Source: Tillus elongatus (Eukaryota; Arthropoda; Insecta; Coleoptera; Cleridae). From it: 64,000 bases of DNA. The notes beneath the pieces are model-generated. The model saw nothing but the letters and a program-made list of their open reading frames with translations. It was not told where the DNA came from and did no database searches. The stretch is taken from NCBI GenBank assembly GCA_964006375.1, contig OZ023270.1, positions 53,713,820-53,777,819 of the forward strand, in the 5' to 3' direction. The position numbers and the translations under genes are program-made. This document shows positions 13,046 through 24,779 of this stretch, piece after piece (within the stretch, counting starts at the first letter, position 1; each line of letters begins with the position of its first letter).

Positions 13046-13480
13046 AAAATTGTATACGTTAATTATAGGGTGTCTTGAGCTGCATCTTATAAAATTATTT
13101 TAATAACCACAGGATAAGTCGTTGGTAATACAAATGTTGGCTTTCTTTAACCGAACACGTCTTATTTTGTGGTTTTGCAACTTTTCACATTTTTGGGGCA
13201 CATAAAAAAATATGATACGGCGTTTTATACCAATACATAGCATATCCCATGTAAATGACGCCTCAGAGATGCTTCCCTTTATATTATTTAATTTTTGTAC
13301 TTTTTCAAACAATAAAGTTATTTTGATTAAATGTGGTACATTGTTTCTACTCTATAGGTTATATTGGTAACCAGATTTGATGCCTGCTTTCATTAAAAAA
13401 TAATGAGGTTATTAAAAACATTTTAATGAAAATTCACTACCACAACGCACTTGCTGCGTCCACACTTTTTTTAACGTAAG
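13046..13480. repeat. family A fragment, right part
   Basis: It contains AATTATAGGGTGTCTTGAGC and the CTGCATCTTATAAAAT block shared with 48980-49020 and the reverse of 56700-56750 and 58020-58070. It ends with a family A terminus (ACGCACTTGCTGCGTCC, about 13462-13478). It is truncated relative to the 55.9-58.9 kb copy. Confidence 0.7.
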
Positions 13481-13602
13481 GTTAACATCTATAAAAATTC
13501 GTTCCCACAACGCGCTTGCTTCGTTTGATCACATAATACTACACCTTTTTTTATTTATTTATTTATTTCAACAACACACCACGAGGGCTTACCGCCTAAA
13601 TA

Positions 13603-13910
13603 CTATCGTACCGTTGGTGTTGACAAGGAGGAAAGTGGCAACTTGTTAATTCTGGACTTGAAGGTTTGGAGGTTCGGAGGAGAAGGAAAAACATGTGCCG
13701 GCAAGGAATTCCACAATTTGGAAGTCCTCGAGACAAAAGAGCGTGCATAACAAGATGTTCTATGTCTGGTGACCTGGACAGTAAAAGGATGCATTCGCTC
13801 TGTTCCCCTGGTAGATCTGTTGGACGCAGCAGGTGGAGGAACTATGGAAGAGAGCTCCTCTGAGCAGTGCCCGTGTAGATATCTATAAAAGAGAGAGAGA
13901 GAGAGAGAGG
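13603..13910 (-). pseudogene. C-terminal domain of the CR1-like ORF2
   Basis: It encodes FYRYLHGHCSEELSS, SNRSTRGTERMHPF, RHRTSCYARSFVSRTSKLWN and SLPAHVFPSPPNLQTFKSRI, then ends at a stop. It would be fused to the RT frame, but a (CT/GA)10 microsatellite at 13891-13910 shifts the frame at the GDLS/LFYRY junction. The upstream part of this frame to 14034 only overlaps the RT in another phase. Confidence 0.82.
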
Positions 13911-15253
13911 TCACCAACGGCACGTCGGTGGGCAAGGGATGGCAGCCTTTCGGTGAGGGTAGGGTCACCGATGAGACGTATAGCTCTCTTTTGAATGGAG
14001 TCCAGGATAGCGAGTGTAGAAGCGGCAGCTGCACCCCAGATGTGGGAGCAGTATTCGAGGTTTGGCCTTATTTGTGAAGTAAAGAAGGTATAGAGATTAG
14101 CTGGTGAAAAGTATTTGCGGACCCGGAAGAGGAAACCTAATTTCTTAGCAGCCGCTTCTGCGATTGATGTGACATGTTGGTGCCAATTGAGATGTCGATC
14201 CACAGAAATTCCAACAAGAGAAAAGGACTCATTACTTTGAATACCTTGGTTGTTCATTGTGATGGGTCTAGGGCTGGTGTATCTCTTATAAGAAAGAAAG
14301 CAAGATTCATATTTGGTGGGGTTGAATTGTACAAAATTTCTACTTCCCCAGTCTAATATTTTTTGGAGATCCACGGAGACAGAACCCTCCATGAGTCTGC
14401 GATCCTCATCTAATTGGGCTAGAGAGACAGGCTTAGAATATTGTATATTTAAGTGGAGGGTGCTGTCGTCTGCGTAACTGTGAACTGGGTTGGATGTGCT
14501 AGAGAGGAGATCATTGATGTGGAGAAGAAACAAAGTAGGGGCTAAAGCTGAACCTTGAGGAACTCCTGCACTAATTGTATACAGTTTAGAGGAATGGCCA
14601 TCCACAACAACAGAAATGCTCCTGTTGGAGAGGAAATTTGCTGTCCAGGTACAAAGTTTTGGTGGTAGGCCATAGGCCGGAAGTTTATTAAGCAGCGCTG
14701 CGTGCCAGACCTGGTCGAATGCTTTGGATATGTCTAGAGCAACAATCTGCGATTCACCGTATAGTTCCATAGACTTGTTCCAAGAATGGGTGACAAAGGA
14801 AAGGAGGTCGGCAGTCGATCTGCGCTGACGGAATCCATACTGGCTGTCGTGGATTAGACTGTGTTTTTCAAGAAATATTAGTAATTCGGTGTTTATATAC
14901 TTTTCCATCACTTTAGAGACGACTGAAAGGAGAGAAATAAGCCTGTAGTTGCTAGGAAGCGCTTTGGATCCTTTCTTGGGGGTGGGTTGTACTCGAGCAG
15001 TTTTCCAGTTACTAGGGAATATGCCTTTATTGTAAGATATCTGAAACAGACGAGTCAGGACAGGAGCAAGTTCTGGTGCGCATTTTTTGAGAACAATTGC
15101 TGGGATCTCGTCAAGGCCAGAGGCTTTCCTGGTATTAAGAGAAGAGAGCATCTTTCGTACCTTTTTAGTTTTGAAAATGATATCCGTCATTTTATGCGCG
15201 ACATTGGGGACTGTTGGTGGTTGAACATTTGGAGGTGGGTTGCCGGCGAACAA
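13883..15253 (-). pseudogene. reverse transcriptase domain of the CR1-like ORF2
   Basis: A 456-codon open stretch with the RT signatures in order: NTRKASGLDEIPAIVLKKCA, NWKTARVQPTPKKG, NYRLISLLSVVSKVMEKYI, HDSQYGFRQRRSTADL, ALDISKAFDQVWHAALLNKL, AGVPQGSALAPTLFLLHIND, the catalytic SYADD box, and LVGISVDRHLNWHQHV (thumb). It copies element RNA at the nicked target. NYRPI is NYRLI and SVLAP is SALAP here. The domain is intact but is cut off from the endonuclease and the C-domain by frameshifts, and it ends in a microsatellite-encoded SLSLSL run. Confidence 0.93.
13891..13910. repeat. (GA)10 microsatellite within LINE coding sequence
   Basis: Ten GA units inside the ORF2 frame. Removing the excess would restore the frame between the RT and the LFYRY block, so slippage here plausibly inactivated the copy. 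Confidence 0.85.
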
Positions 15254-15828
15254 CGAAGCAAAAGTTCAGCCTTGCCCAGGACGGTAGAAACAATTTCATC
15301 CCCTGAGACAAGAGGTGGGAACGTGCTCTTGCAGAAATTATTCCCAATAGATTTAGCAAGAGTCCAGAAGAGTTTGCCGCCGTTGGAGCTTAAGAGGACT
15401 TTGTTTTTTATGTGGTTATTAAACGAGTTTTTTGCCTCAGAAAGAATGCGGACATATTGGTTTCTTACGTCGTTAAATGCTTGACGATTTTTTTGACTGG
15501 GATTGTGTAGAAGCGTTTTGTGAGCTTTGACCTTATCAAGTCTCGCCTTGTCACAGGATTTAGAGAACCAGGGCTTTTGAGTGGCTAAAGAGGTTTGCTG
15601 TGTACATGGAATAAATAATTCCATGCCAGATTGGATAATTTCGGTGACGTTTTGTGAGATATCAAAGGGGTCAGGATGAGAGAAGCAGGCAGACGCCCAT
15701 GGAAATGAGGAAAAGTAATCCCGCATTTCGTCCCAGTTTGCGGATTTGTAGTGCCAAACGATACGTGGGTGTGATGACTGTGTGACCTCGGGTTGCATTG
15801 CGCAGGAAGCAGTGGTCTGAGCGACCAA
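15187..15828 (-). pseudogene. ORF2 linker between endonuclease and RT
   Basis: It encodes a segment typical of the spacer before the RT in CR1-like elements: KPWFSKSCDKARLDKVKAHK, NRQAFNDVRNQYVRILSEAK and GGKLFWTLAKSIGNNFCKS. It overlaps the RT frame by about 65 bases in another phase, so one frameshift separates the two near 15190-15250. Confidence 0.85.
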
Positions 15829-16395
15829 GGGGGGCGGTGACTGATGTCTTATAGCTGTGTGTTGGGATACGAGGAAAGTAAGTAGGTTGCTAAACCATAT
15901 TGGCTAAAGAATTGCTGACTGCAAAGGCCTTCGCTGCTCTCCCTTGTGGTTCGGTTTTTGAAGATCCTAGCCATTCCTTATTATGGACATTGAAGTCACC
16001 AAGAATAGTGACCTCGGAGGAAGGATATTCAGAAATCAGATATAGTCGGTTTTTTCAGAAAGGTAATTAAAGAGCTGGACAAAGTTGTTGTCAGAAGGTG
16101 ACCGGTAAATGCAACAGATGAATTTAGTTGCAGCCCCGAGAGAGAGTTTTATCCATAGTATGTGTTTTCTCCCAGCTTCTAAATTGGGAAGTCTGGTGCA
16201 GGGTAGATTGATACGGACGTATGCGCACACGCCTCCATGCAATCTAAAGGAAGTAAGGAGCTCATACCTCAGGAAATTAAGGTGATTAGTGGCTGTTTTG
16301 GCACTGATTTGGGTTTCGGTGAGGAAGAGGATTTGGGGCCTGTTAGCCTGGAGGAAATGGTGGACGGAGTTCAGGTTAGAATTTAGAGATGGTGC
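15829..16395 (-). pseudogene. APE-type endonuclease of the CR1-like ORF2
   Basis: From 16395 leftwards the translated pieces are LFLTETQISAKTATNHL, HGGVCAYVRINLPC, FICCIYRSPSDNNFVQLFNY, VTILGDFNVHNKEWLG and ending LGRSDHCF. The T-E-T, Y-R-S-P, G-D-F-N and S-D-H motifs are the catalytic and metal-binding signatures of AP-like LINE endonucleases. A frameshift near 16036 and a stop near 15890 break the frame. The far N-terminal strand (Q-W-N) is missing, fitting 5' truncation at about 16400. Confidence 0.85.
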
Positions 16396-16427
16396 ATAAA
16401 ACGCTCAAAATCAACGTAGCCCAAAAA

Positions 16428-16935
16428 AAAGTCTAGGCGCAGCAAGTGCGTTATGGTAGTGAATTTTCATAGAAATGATCTGGCACCAAACATTTTTTAA
16501 ATTATATGCTTATAATTTGTTTTCTTTTAACCTAGAACTCTAAATTTTCGCATATGGTTTACCTTTTATAACGTTAACCTACTTACCAAATTTGGTTACC
16601 GTGGTTTTTTATTTTCGGAGATCAATTTTTTTTTCCGAAAGAAAACCCAAAATTTTCCCGGAACACCTGGTTCGATTTTCCTGACTAACAAACTTATCCA
16701 AGCTATTAATAAACGGAAGGTACCTGCCAAATTTTATCAAAATCGGTCCATTATTTTTTTCAGTTATCGGTGTGATACATATATAACATCGGCATTGGCT
16801 GTTGGTAGTGAAGTGTGTTAATTGTTGTGATTATAACCATAGTATTGAATGAAAATTTGTGAAAATTATCCCAAACCTGAAGCATTTCATGGTGATCAGG
16901 TTTGAACAATCTTAGAGGCAAAGAAAGATTGATTT
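16428..16935. repeat. family A fragment, paralogue of 11640-12145
   Basis: It starts GCGCAGCAAGTGCGTTATGG and parallels the 11640 copy to AGAGGCAAAGAAAG, with scattered substitutions. It lies directly 5' of the CR1-like element and ends before the ORF1-like frame at 17037. Confidence 0.85.
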
Positions 16936-17036
16936 GCATTAAACGTATGGTAGTAATATAAAGCATTTTTATCTTGCAAAGATAAGGATATTTAAAAGAG
17001 TTTAAGGTATTTCATCAATAAATTATAGCAGATATA

Positions 17037-17647
17037 ATGCAAGGAAGTGAAACTAAACTCAGCGAACAAATTTATGAAACCTTTTCAAAGTTTAAGGAGG
17101 AAATAAAGATTTATCTTCATCATCTGGAAACAAAAATATTGGAGCGGTTTGAACAAACATTGACAAGAGTAAAATATTTGGAGCAAGAAAATTCAAAACT
17201 GAGAAAGAAAATAAGTATATTGGACGCTAATCCAGGAAAAATAATATAGTTATATATGGGCTCCATGTTAATGAGAACCAAGTTAAATCATTGAGTGAGT
17301 ACATTGTGGAAACGCTGTCTAATCGCCTGGAAATCGACCTAAATCTTTCAGAAGTTAACAATGTTAATATTCTAGGGAAACATAATAATCAAAATAGGCC
17401 AGTACTCTGGGAGTTCGTAGCGTTTTTGACAAAAGTAAAAGTGCTAAGGAATAAGAGTAATCTAAAGGGCTCAGACGTTTACATTCAGAACGATCTGTCA
17501 CCTGAAGAGACAGCGGATAACAAAGTGTTGAGAAGATATTTGCTGCCGGTGAGAGCTGATAATCGAAAAGCTTATATCAGGGGTGGGAAACTATTTATGA
17601 ATGATCAGGTTTACACAGCCAAAGACTTTGTTACTGAGAGAGATTAG
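17037..17647 (+). pseudogene. non-LTR retrotransposon ORF1 (coiled-coil nucleic-acid-binding protein)
   Basis: The first part (17037-17249) is a coiled coil with heptad-like LETKILERFEQTLTRVKYLE and ENSKLRKKI. After a +1 frameshift near 17240 it continues NNIVIYGLHVNENQVKSLSE and, from 17291 to 17647, an RRM-like and C-terminal domain ending in LFMNDQVYTAKDF. The architecture (coiled coil, RRM-like NIVIYGL strand, basic C-domain) matches ORF1 chaperones of several LINE clades. The ORF2 that belongs with it is not adjacent: a T/G-rich tract and then a PLE follow. Confidence 0.65.
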
Positions 17648-18780
17648 CCTCTAAAATTGAAGGCTTTTTCTAACAGTTCTCCTTCTACCCCGGTATTAAT
17701 AGGGGATACACCAGAAGAATAAATAATTATAAAGAGTGGACAGGAAGCTGACTGCGAAGAAGTTGAGTCATTGGTCAATATTGGTGCTTCTGATGCTGAC
17801 TACGCAAGTGAAAATAAGTCAAGTGGGGCTACAGGTGCGCGGTTTGAAAGAAAGGTTCTAGTATCAGTACGGAGATCAAGCGGCAGAGAACGGTTCCACG
17901 AAGGACGGCAACACCAATCACAGCTTCATCTTTAAAGTCCAGATTGGGTTGATGCGATGAGCGAAGTTTGCGAGGATGCCTTGGCCGTTTTTTTTGTTGT
18001 GGTTTTGACTATATTTTTGCTGTTTGTTTAAGATTACTGTATCTCAGATGTTTTATCATGCCACTTACTAGATACACTTGCATACGTTTACTTATATCTG
18101 TGATAATTTACTGTATGATTAAAGTTTAGCATATAGGGTCGTTAGTAATGTAAGATTCTCTGATATGATTTTTAGGAACATTTTATTTAGTGGTGGATTT
18201 TCTGACTTTCATGTGCTATTAACTAAGTTTTGTTGGCTGTGGGTGGGGTTTTTTGCCGGTGTGATTTATCGTAATAACTTAGATTGTATTGAATAGACTT
18301 AATTTATAGATATTTTACTCATGTTAAATCATTGTGTAGATGTTCTGATGTGTTGTCTGTGGGTTTTGAACTGTAAGTCGTGTGTGTTTGGGTTTGTGTG
18401 GTGTTTTATTTTGCTGACATACATACTGTATTTTGTTTGACCTTGCTTGTCTTATCTGTTTGGATATCTACACATTTTTGTATATAAATAATTGTTTGTT
18501 GTACCTTTTAACTTTTCACTGGTTGTTTGATTCGTGCTATTGATTGCGTGCTTTTATTTTATACATGCTAGAGTTTTAACTTTTGTAAGTATTTTAAAGT
18601 TTTTTTTTGTTTGTTTTATTTTTATGGACGTTATGATTTTATACATGCTAGACTTGTAACTTTTGTGAGTACTTTTTAGTTTTTTATGTTTGTTTTGTTT
18701 TTGTGACTGTGATTTGGTCGGTGATTTCGGTGGCTGTTTGCAGTGGTTGGTTTCCTATTTGTTTCTTCATTTTATTTTCG
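17648..18780. other. LINE downstream region and T/G-rich tract
   Basis: The first 290 bases keep some coding-like composition, probably the ORF1 tail. From about 17965 to 18740 the + strand is strongly T/G-rich (long TTTTGTT runs, very few C), with a short duplicated phrase TTATACATGCTAGA (about 18565 and 18640). No gene was recognised. Confidence 0.55.
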
Positions 18781-18789
18781 CGGATTTCT

Positions 18790-19730
18790 TCTACGTGTGT
18801 TGAAATACCGATCTAATGGACCAATATATACGAGACTCTCATGTGCCAGTTTGATGGAATTTGCAAATAATGGATTAGAGGCCAATGAGGTGTTTAAAAT
18901 TAATGGTCATGTAGATAAGTTTAAGATTATATACCTTAACATTGGAACCTTATGTAAAAATTTCGATGAATTTGTTGTTTTTCTTGAGATGAAATTGAAC
19001 AACATAAGTGAAGAGGTTTGCAAAGAATATTTAGCTTTAACAAACATTTGTATAAAACAACATATCTTTCAATTTAACAGTAAGTTTTTTGAACAAACTG
19101 AATGCACGGCAATGGGCAACCCACTTTCTCCATTCATTGCAGACCTTTTCATGAGTAGATTTGAGATGGACTTAGAGAATAAAAGTGAGTATGTTCCTAG
19201 AGTATGCTTTCGCTATGTGGACGATATTTTTGCATTGTTTAACACAACTACTTATTAAAGATAATGACTCTCTTGAATGCGATGTCCACAGGAAGGAAAC
19301 CACCACTCTAACTTACATTCCAAGTGACTCACACAATACGTATGTACAAAAAACGGCCGCTTTAAATTTCTTACTAAATAGATTGCTAAATTGTCCCTTA
19401 AGTAAGAGTAAATATAGTATATAATTGGTACATCAAAAACGTGGCTAAATATAACGGATATTCGGATTGCTTAGTGGAAAAATTAATTAATGGACACAGA
19501 GCAAGGAAAATGTTAGCGGAATGCACGACATTCAGGAAAGGTGTAAAAGAGAAAAAAATTGTGTGTCTACCTTTCGAACCGCGTATCACAAGGGGTGTTG
19601 AGCGCATTTTTAAGAAAGCCGATTTGCAGCCAACTTTTTCGACAAAAAATAATTTAAGAAATATGTTAAGTAATATGAAAGATAAAGATAAAGCCACTGA
19701 AATGTTGGGTATCTATGAGATTATTAGCAA
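18790..19730 (+). pseudogene. Penelope-like reverse transcriptase, internally deleted
   Basis: The first frame (to 19257) carries the PLE RT core: FQFNSKFFEQTECTAMGNPL then SPFIADLFMSRFE and CFRYVDDIFALF, with YVDD as the catalytic box. After a deletion it resumes at about 19260 with SLECDVHRKETTTLTYIPSD, then VAKYNGYSDCLVEKLI, RKMLAECTTFRKGVKEKKIV and RITRGVERIFKKADLQPTFS. It stops just inside the GIY motif (GIYEI, about 19710). The GIY-YIG remainder is absent here, and the hammerhead-like terminal motif follows directly. The missing GIY-YIG part resembles what survives at 25206-25440. Confidence 0.85.
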
Positions 19731-19739
19731 ACAGTTTAG

Positions 19740-19805
19740 ATTTTTTCATCCACTGATGACGTCAACATTGTTAGTGAAACGATCGTCAGGTCTTTAAAAA
19801 GATGT
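19740..19805 (+). ncRNA. hammerhead-like motif, PLE copy 2
   Basis: CTGATGA (19753-19759), one base, GTCAAC-ATT-GTTAGT (stem II with wobbles and one mismatch), GAAAC (19776-19780), GATC, GTC (19785-19787). The outer stem can pair GG with CC, then, after an internal loop, an A run with a T run. Same layout as 8221-8279. Confidence 0.5.
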
Positions 19806-19859
19806 GTTGTGATGATCTAGAGTTCTCCAAGTGTACTTATCAGTGCTCATCACAGGTTC

Positions 19860-20110
19860 CAATCTTCACTTAGTGTAATGTACGTATATGTGTTTTGAGC
19901 TCAATCAGTTATTAGTCTTGGTGGTAGTATCAAAAAATTAAATACGTCAAGAGTAAAGTACCCCTGAAGGAGGGTATTTTCAGGTCAGCGTCCGGTAGCA
20001 AATTTAGTGTTCCCAGCAATGTCTACATATGTATTTTGAGCTCGGTAAGTTAAAGAGTTTTGCGGCAGTAACAATAAACTGAAATATGTCATATGACATT
20101 ATGGAGGCAG
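19860..20110. repeat. tandem repeat, about 120-bp unit (two partial units)
   Basis: Landmarks GAGCTCAATCAGTTA / GAGCTCGGTAAGTTA and AATACGTCAAGAGTAAAGTA / AATATGTCAT recur at about 120-150 bases. The same unit forms the array at 24780-25205, so the two arrays bracket the 3.3-kb element. Confidence 0.7.
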
Positions 20111-20132
20111 ATACTTGATGTAAATCCATTGT

Positions 20133-20292
20133 CAACTTCGATAAATAAACACATTGATTTACACTATTTTATTGAACGGATAACTGCAGTTTCATTTTCA
20201 TTCTATACTTGACAAAGCTGAGAACTTCAGCAAGACTGCAGTTATACATTCAATACAATAGTGTAAATAAATTTCTTCATTTATCTAAGTTA
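20133..20292. repeat. 160-bp foldback MITE
   Basis: Arms of about 57 bases (20134-20190 and 20235-20291) are reverse complements with few mismatches; the inner ends are ACTGCAGT. The loop is about 44 bases. No coding content. Confidence 0.82.
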
Positions 20293-20429
20293 AAATATGT
20301 CAGGAATAAAAAAAGTTTATTACTTCCACATCGTCAATACGCGTGAGAGTATCCCAATAAACACACGTGCGTTTAATAAACGTCTATTTTACGTAAAGAC
20401 CGTTGAAAAAACGTTATCAGTTATAAAAA

Positions 20430-21310
20430 TTAACGTTGAGTTCTAGGCTAAAAAGGCAACGTTATCATTTCTTCGTTGTAAACACGTTAATTATGAAGAG
20501 TTTTTAGACATAATATTTAAACGTTATTTCAACACATTTCGCCTATCAAAAAACTACGTTTAGTTGAGATTAATACGTTGAATATATGTATTTTATTAAA
20601 CATTTTATAAACGAAAGATATTTTGCGTGGTATAAACGTTATATGTAAAACAGGTATTTACCTAATTTTTGTGAAAAAAAAAAGCGTAAAAATTTTCTCG
20701 TTGTAAAGACCTTATTGATGAAGAGTATAATATTTAAACGTTGTTTCAACACAGTTCGCCTACCAAAAACCTACATGAAGTTAGGATTCATACATAAAAT
20801 ACACGTATTTTATTAGACATTTTATAAGTGAGAGATATTTTTGTAATATCAACGTTATATTTAAAACAACTGTTTTCCCAATTTTTGTAAAAAAAGCAAC
20901 GAAACAATTCGTCATTGTAAAAGACGTTATTAATTAAGTGTTTTTAAACATAATATTTAAAGGTTGTTTCATCACAGTTCGCCTATCAAACACATGCATG
21001 ACGTAGGGATTCATACATAAAATATACGTATATTACCGGACATTTTTTAAGCGAGAGATATTTTATGTGATATAAACGATATATTTAAAACCACTATTTT
21101 TCTAATTTTTGTTAAAGAAGCAAAGTACTTAACAATTGATCGTTGTAATACGTTATTAATTAAGTGTTTTTAAACATAACATTTAGACGTAGCTTCAACA
21201 AGGTTCGCCTATCAAAAACATACATAAAGTAGGGATTTATACATAAAATATACGTATTTTACTAGATATTTTTTAAGCGTGAGATATTTTATGTGATATA
21301 TTATATTATG
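20430..21310. repeat. four imperfect tandem copies of a ~220-bp unit
   Basis: The landmark TTCGCCTATCAAA (or CTACC) recurs at about 20539, 20755, 20978 and 21204. AACGTTATATTTAAAAC-like phrases recur at about 20635, 20850 and 21075. Units diverge by roughly a fifth. The array fills the left subterminal part of the 3.3-kb element. Confidence 0.82.
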
Positions 21311-21504
21311 TACCTATAGTTAGAGGTTACATTTTTCCTGGCCTTTTAACATTTTTTGTCACATAATGAATCTAAAAAGTTTTTCGACAATAAGTGTATG
21401 TTTGAAAAAAAGCTATTTTGTCTTTTGCATTCCACTGTGTAATACATAAAACATTTAATATTCTAGTTAAGTACTTATGTCCTTGTAAATTAGTAAGTGT
21501 TTGT

Positions 21505-22048
21505 GCTCATGCTGGACGAGAACGAACAACGAATAGAAATAGAAACAGAACAGGTGATGATGTGCAGTGTGTAACATGGTGTTTAGAATTAAATTATTAA
21601 ATATTATATTCAGTACGTGATACTTGTATGTTATGGTGAATGTTGGTCTGTTTTATAATTTATAATTGTTTTATACACATTTACAAAGAATTATTATCAT
21701 CCTGTAGCGATTTCCCTTAAAAGTTTTGAAAATAGGTACGGTTAGTGCAGCTCAAAGTGTCAAGTTTTATGTTTATTTATGCTCATGCTGGACGAGAACG
21801 AACAACGAATAGAAATAGAAACAGAACAGGTGATGATGTGCAGTGTGTAACATGGTGTTTAGAATTAAATTATTAAATATTATATTCAGTACGTGATACT
21901 TGTATGTTATGGTGAATGTTGGTCTGTTTTATAATTTATAATTGTTTTATACACATTTACAAAGAATTATTATCATCCTGTAGCGATTTCCCTTAAAAGT
22001 TTTGAAAATAGGTACGGTTAGTGCAGCTCAAAGTGTCAAGTTTTATGT
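21505..22048. repeat. near-perfect 276-bp tandem duplication
   Basis: The sequence starting GCTCATGCTGGACGAGAACG at 21505 repeats at 21781 and stays identical by eye through CAAGTGTCAAGTTTTATG-like ends near 21771 and 22047. Its near identity, next to the diverged 220-bp array, marks it as recent. No coding frame spans it convincingly. Confidence 0.9.
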
Positions 22049-22049
22049 C

Positions 22050-22429
22050 TTGAAGTTAGGTCAAGGTAAGTTGTATCACAATATGTAATAATTGTCTTCA
22101 AAAGTTGTCGAAGTTAATCACATTTCTTGTATTTTGATTGTTATAGAGCGTTATTAGGTAGAATAAATAATTGGGACTTACGAGTTTAGCCGGCGTGTTT
22201 AAAATCTGCCATGTTGGTTGCTTTCTCATATTTTCAAGTTTAATTTTATTGAGACATTAGACGTATATATAACGTTTATGAATACACCTTTTTTTCCTGT
22301 ATATTGATTGTTCGTGAATCAAACATTCGAATGAGAGTAATAATGGTTAGCTATGCGTTTAGCATTCATAAATTCTGATGTATTTGTTTATTTTCCCCAG
22401 TTTAATTTAATTTGCACGATACATGTACA

Positions 22430-22517
<88 letters not shown>

Positions 22518-23210
22518 TTCGAACCCACGAGACTAATGGCAGTAGTATATGGTAATCACAATTTCATGACCTATTTATTTCTATTTATTAGTTTATAATT
22601 TTGAATGCTGCAAAGCTAAATTTTCCCCAACGTGAAAGAAGCGACAGAGCAATATTTTGTGCTGTTAAGGATTGGTTGAAATTAGCTACTTCGAGAATGT
22701 CCAGAGCAAAAAACTAATGGAGCAATACTTTTTTTTGGTTGAGAAGTTGACAAACAATTTAGGAAATATATTTTTTTATTTCATGATTAAGATGCTATGA
22801 TTGAAAAAGCTTGTTATATTTTTAGAATGTGGTTTTAATTTTTTTAGTTTTTTGATAATGAAATGTAAGTTTTTTGAAATATATTTTTGTTTTTTAAATA
22901 AAGTTATTTTTATTTGACATTTGACTTGTGATCTAATCCATTTTTATAAAGCCCATTTAAAATTATAAACATAAATAATAATTTGTCAATGGTAGGTTTA
23001 TAAAATTTAGCAGAGTAGCAAGTTTAGAAGTTTTGATGAGCAATGAGCACTTAAAGTAAGTATCTACACCGCAATGGAGTCCAGTTTAACACTTCTACAC
23101 CTAATGATCGTTTGTCCTATAAGTTGCCATCGTCAAAAAATTAATCGTACTCATTTTCTGCTGTCAGCTGGGTTGAAAAACTATCATTTCGTAGGTATGT
23201 ATTAGTTGTA
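22050..23210. other. interior of the 3.3-kb element
   Basis: Contains a TA array at 22432-22514 and AT-rich sequence. No coding frame longer than shadows of the TA repeat was seen. Confidence 0.6.
22432..22514. repeat. TA microsatellite
   Basis: Uninterrupted TA repeat of 83 bases inside the 3.3-kb element. Confidence 0.98.
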
Positions 23211-23656
23211 ATTCAAACGTTTATTATTATACGTCATTAATACAAGCAGTTTAACGTGACAGATCCCCGTTGATAAACATGAATTATAAACGTATATTCT
23301 TCATCACCGATGATGGTTAAATCAACGTTGCAAAACCCTTGTTAATAAGCATGTATAAAAAATGTATATTTTACGTTATTAACGGGAAATAGTTTAACGT
23401 TACAAATTCCCGTTGATAGACAGTAATTATAACCGTATATTCTCCATTACAGATGATGGTTAAATTAACGTTGTAAAATCCTTGTTAATAAACATGTAAG
23501 AAAAACGTATATTTAAACGTTAAAACATCCATGTATAAAAAACGTTTTTATATTGGTTTAATTATATATTTATTCGGGCGACATTTTTATCAAAATTAAA
23601 CGTAAGGTAGCAGTTTCCTTTTAAACGTTTAATTAACGAACATGTGTTTACTGAGA

Positions 23657-24640
23657 TGGTATCAATGACAGAAATTTCAACAACAAAAAATCCCTTAAAC
23701 GTCGTAAATAAGTGACAAAACATATGGAAAACAAATTGGAAACGAAATTGTTTGTCTCTCAGTTTGTATGTCTGTTAGTAGCCACGATAACTTAGAACGA
23801 ATTGAGATATGGTCTTCAAATTTGGTATACAGTTAAGCACCCTACAAACGAACGGTTTGGATTGTTTTTTGGTAAAATAGCTCCAGAAATGGGGAATTAA
23901 TGGTGGTGTTTGTTTGATTTAGTAAAAATTGACATGTTTTCGTCAAAACTCGAGTAATATAACGTTTTATGGTTTGTTTATTTGAAAACTTTCAATTTCA
24001 TCAAACATCTGATAATCTGTGCTGAAATTAAATTAGGAGTAGAATGTGTAGGGGTGGAATATCGGTGACAGAAATTTCTAATTTTACTTCCACATCGTCA
24101 CAACGTGTAAAGTATCGCATCGGTGACAGAAATTTCAAAAAAAAATCGCTTAAACGTCGTAAAAAGGGTCTAACATACAGAAAACATCATTTGGGAACGA
24201 TTTTTTTTTGTCTGTCGGTTTGTGTGTCCGTCTGTTTGTAGCCACGATAACTTTAGAACGAATTGAGGTATCGTCTTCAAATTTGGTATACAGTTAGCAC
24301 CCGACAAACTAACGGTGCGGATTGTTTTCGGGTAAAATCGCTCGAGAGGGTAGGGAATGAATGGGGGGTAATTTGGTGAAAATTGACATTTTTTCGTTAA
24401 AACTCGAGTAATATAACGTTTTAGAGTTTGTTTAGAAGAAAACTTTCAATTTCAGAAAACATCTGATATTCTGTTAGTAGGCGCAATAACTTTCGAACGA
24501 ATTGAGATATCATCTCAAATTTGGTATACAGTGAGCACCTGACAAACGAACGGTTCAGATTGTTTTAACGGGGGGTGATTTGGTGAAAATTGATTTTTGT
24601 TTTGTTAAAACTCGGGTAAATTAACGTTTCAAAAGTTTAT
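23657..24640. repeat. direct repeats of a ~400-bp unit
   Basis: Copies at about 23657-24035 and 24110-24480, plus a partial copy at about 24470-24640, share GTAGCCACGATAACTT, AACGAATTGAG, TTCAAATTTGGTATACAGTT, GTTCGGATTGTTTT-like stretches and AAAACTCGAGTAATATAACG. The last part continues into GTCAAGTCATGGGCC, which recurs inverted at about 54650-54890. Confidence 0.85.
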
Positions 24641-24779
24641 GGGTACAGAAATACAAATATTTTCTTTGTGGTCAAGTCATGGGCCCCAAATTAATTCCAT
24701 GAGAATGTCTTTCTGCAGAAAGTAAATTATCACAGCTATGTGGAAGTTATGATTCAATTTGCCGCACTATTGTTGATAG

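Larger units (their letters stand above)
13545..16400 (-). mobile_element. CR1-like non-LTR retrotransposon, nearly full ORF2, frameshifted
   Basis: Read on the minus strand, the copy holds an APE-type endonuclease (16395-15829), a linker (15828-15187), a complete RT (15253-13883) and a C-terminal domain (to 13603). A 3' tail of TTTA/AAAT-type simple repeat at about 13550-13568 marks the 3' end. ORF1 and the 5' UTR are absent, so the copy is modestly 5' truncated. At least three frameshifts break the reading frame. The terminal C-domain (LFYRY.HGHCSEEL, RTSKLWNSLPAHVFP) is typical of CR1/L2-group elements. Confidence 0.88.
20352..23656. mobile_element. 3.3-kb non-autonomous inverted-repeat element
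   Basis: The left end TCCCAATAAACACACGTGCG and the right end (reverse-complemented TCTCAGTAAACACATGTTCG) form inverted repeats of about 33 bases. Subterminal regions on both sides are rich in AACGTT/TTAACG motifs, as in transposase-binding arrays. The interior holds a four-unit 220-bp array, a 276-bp tandem duplication and a TA array, but no transposase frame. Flanks read TTACTTCCACATCGTCA..AGTA on the left and GGTATCAATGACAGAAATTT on the right. A paralogous unfilled site at about 24082-24136 joins the two with no insert, which supports the boundaries. The superfamily is not recognised. Confidence 0.7.
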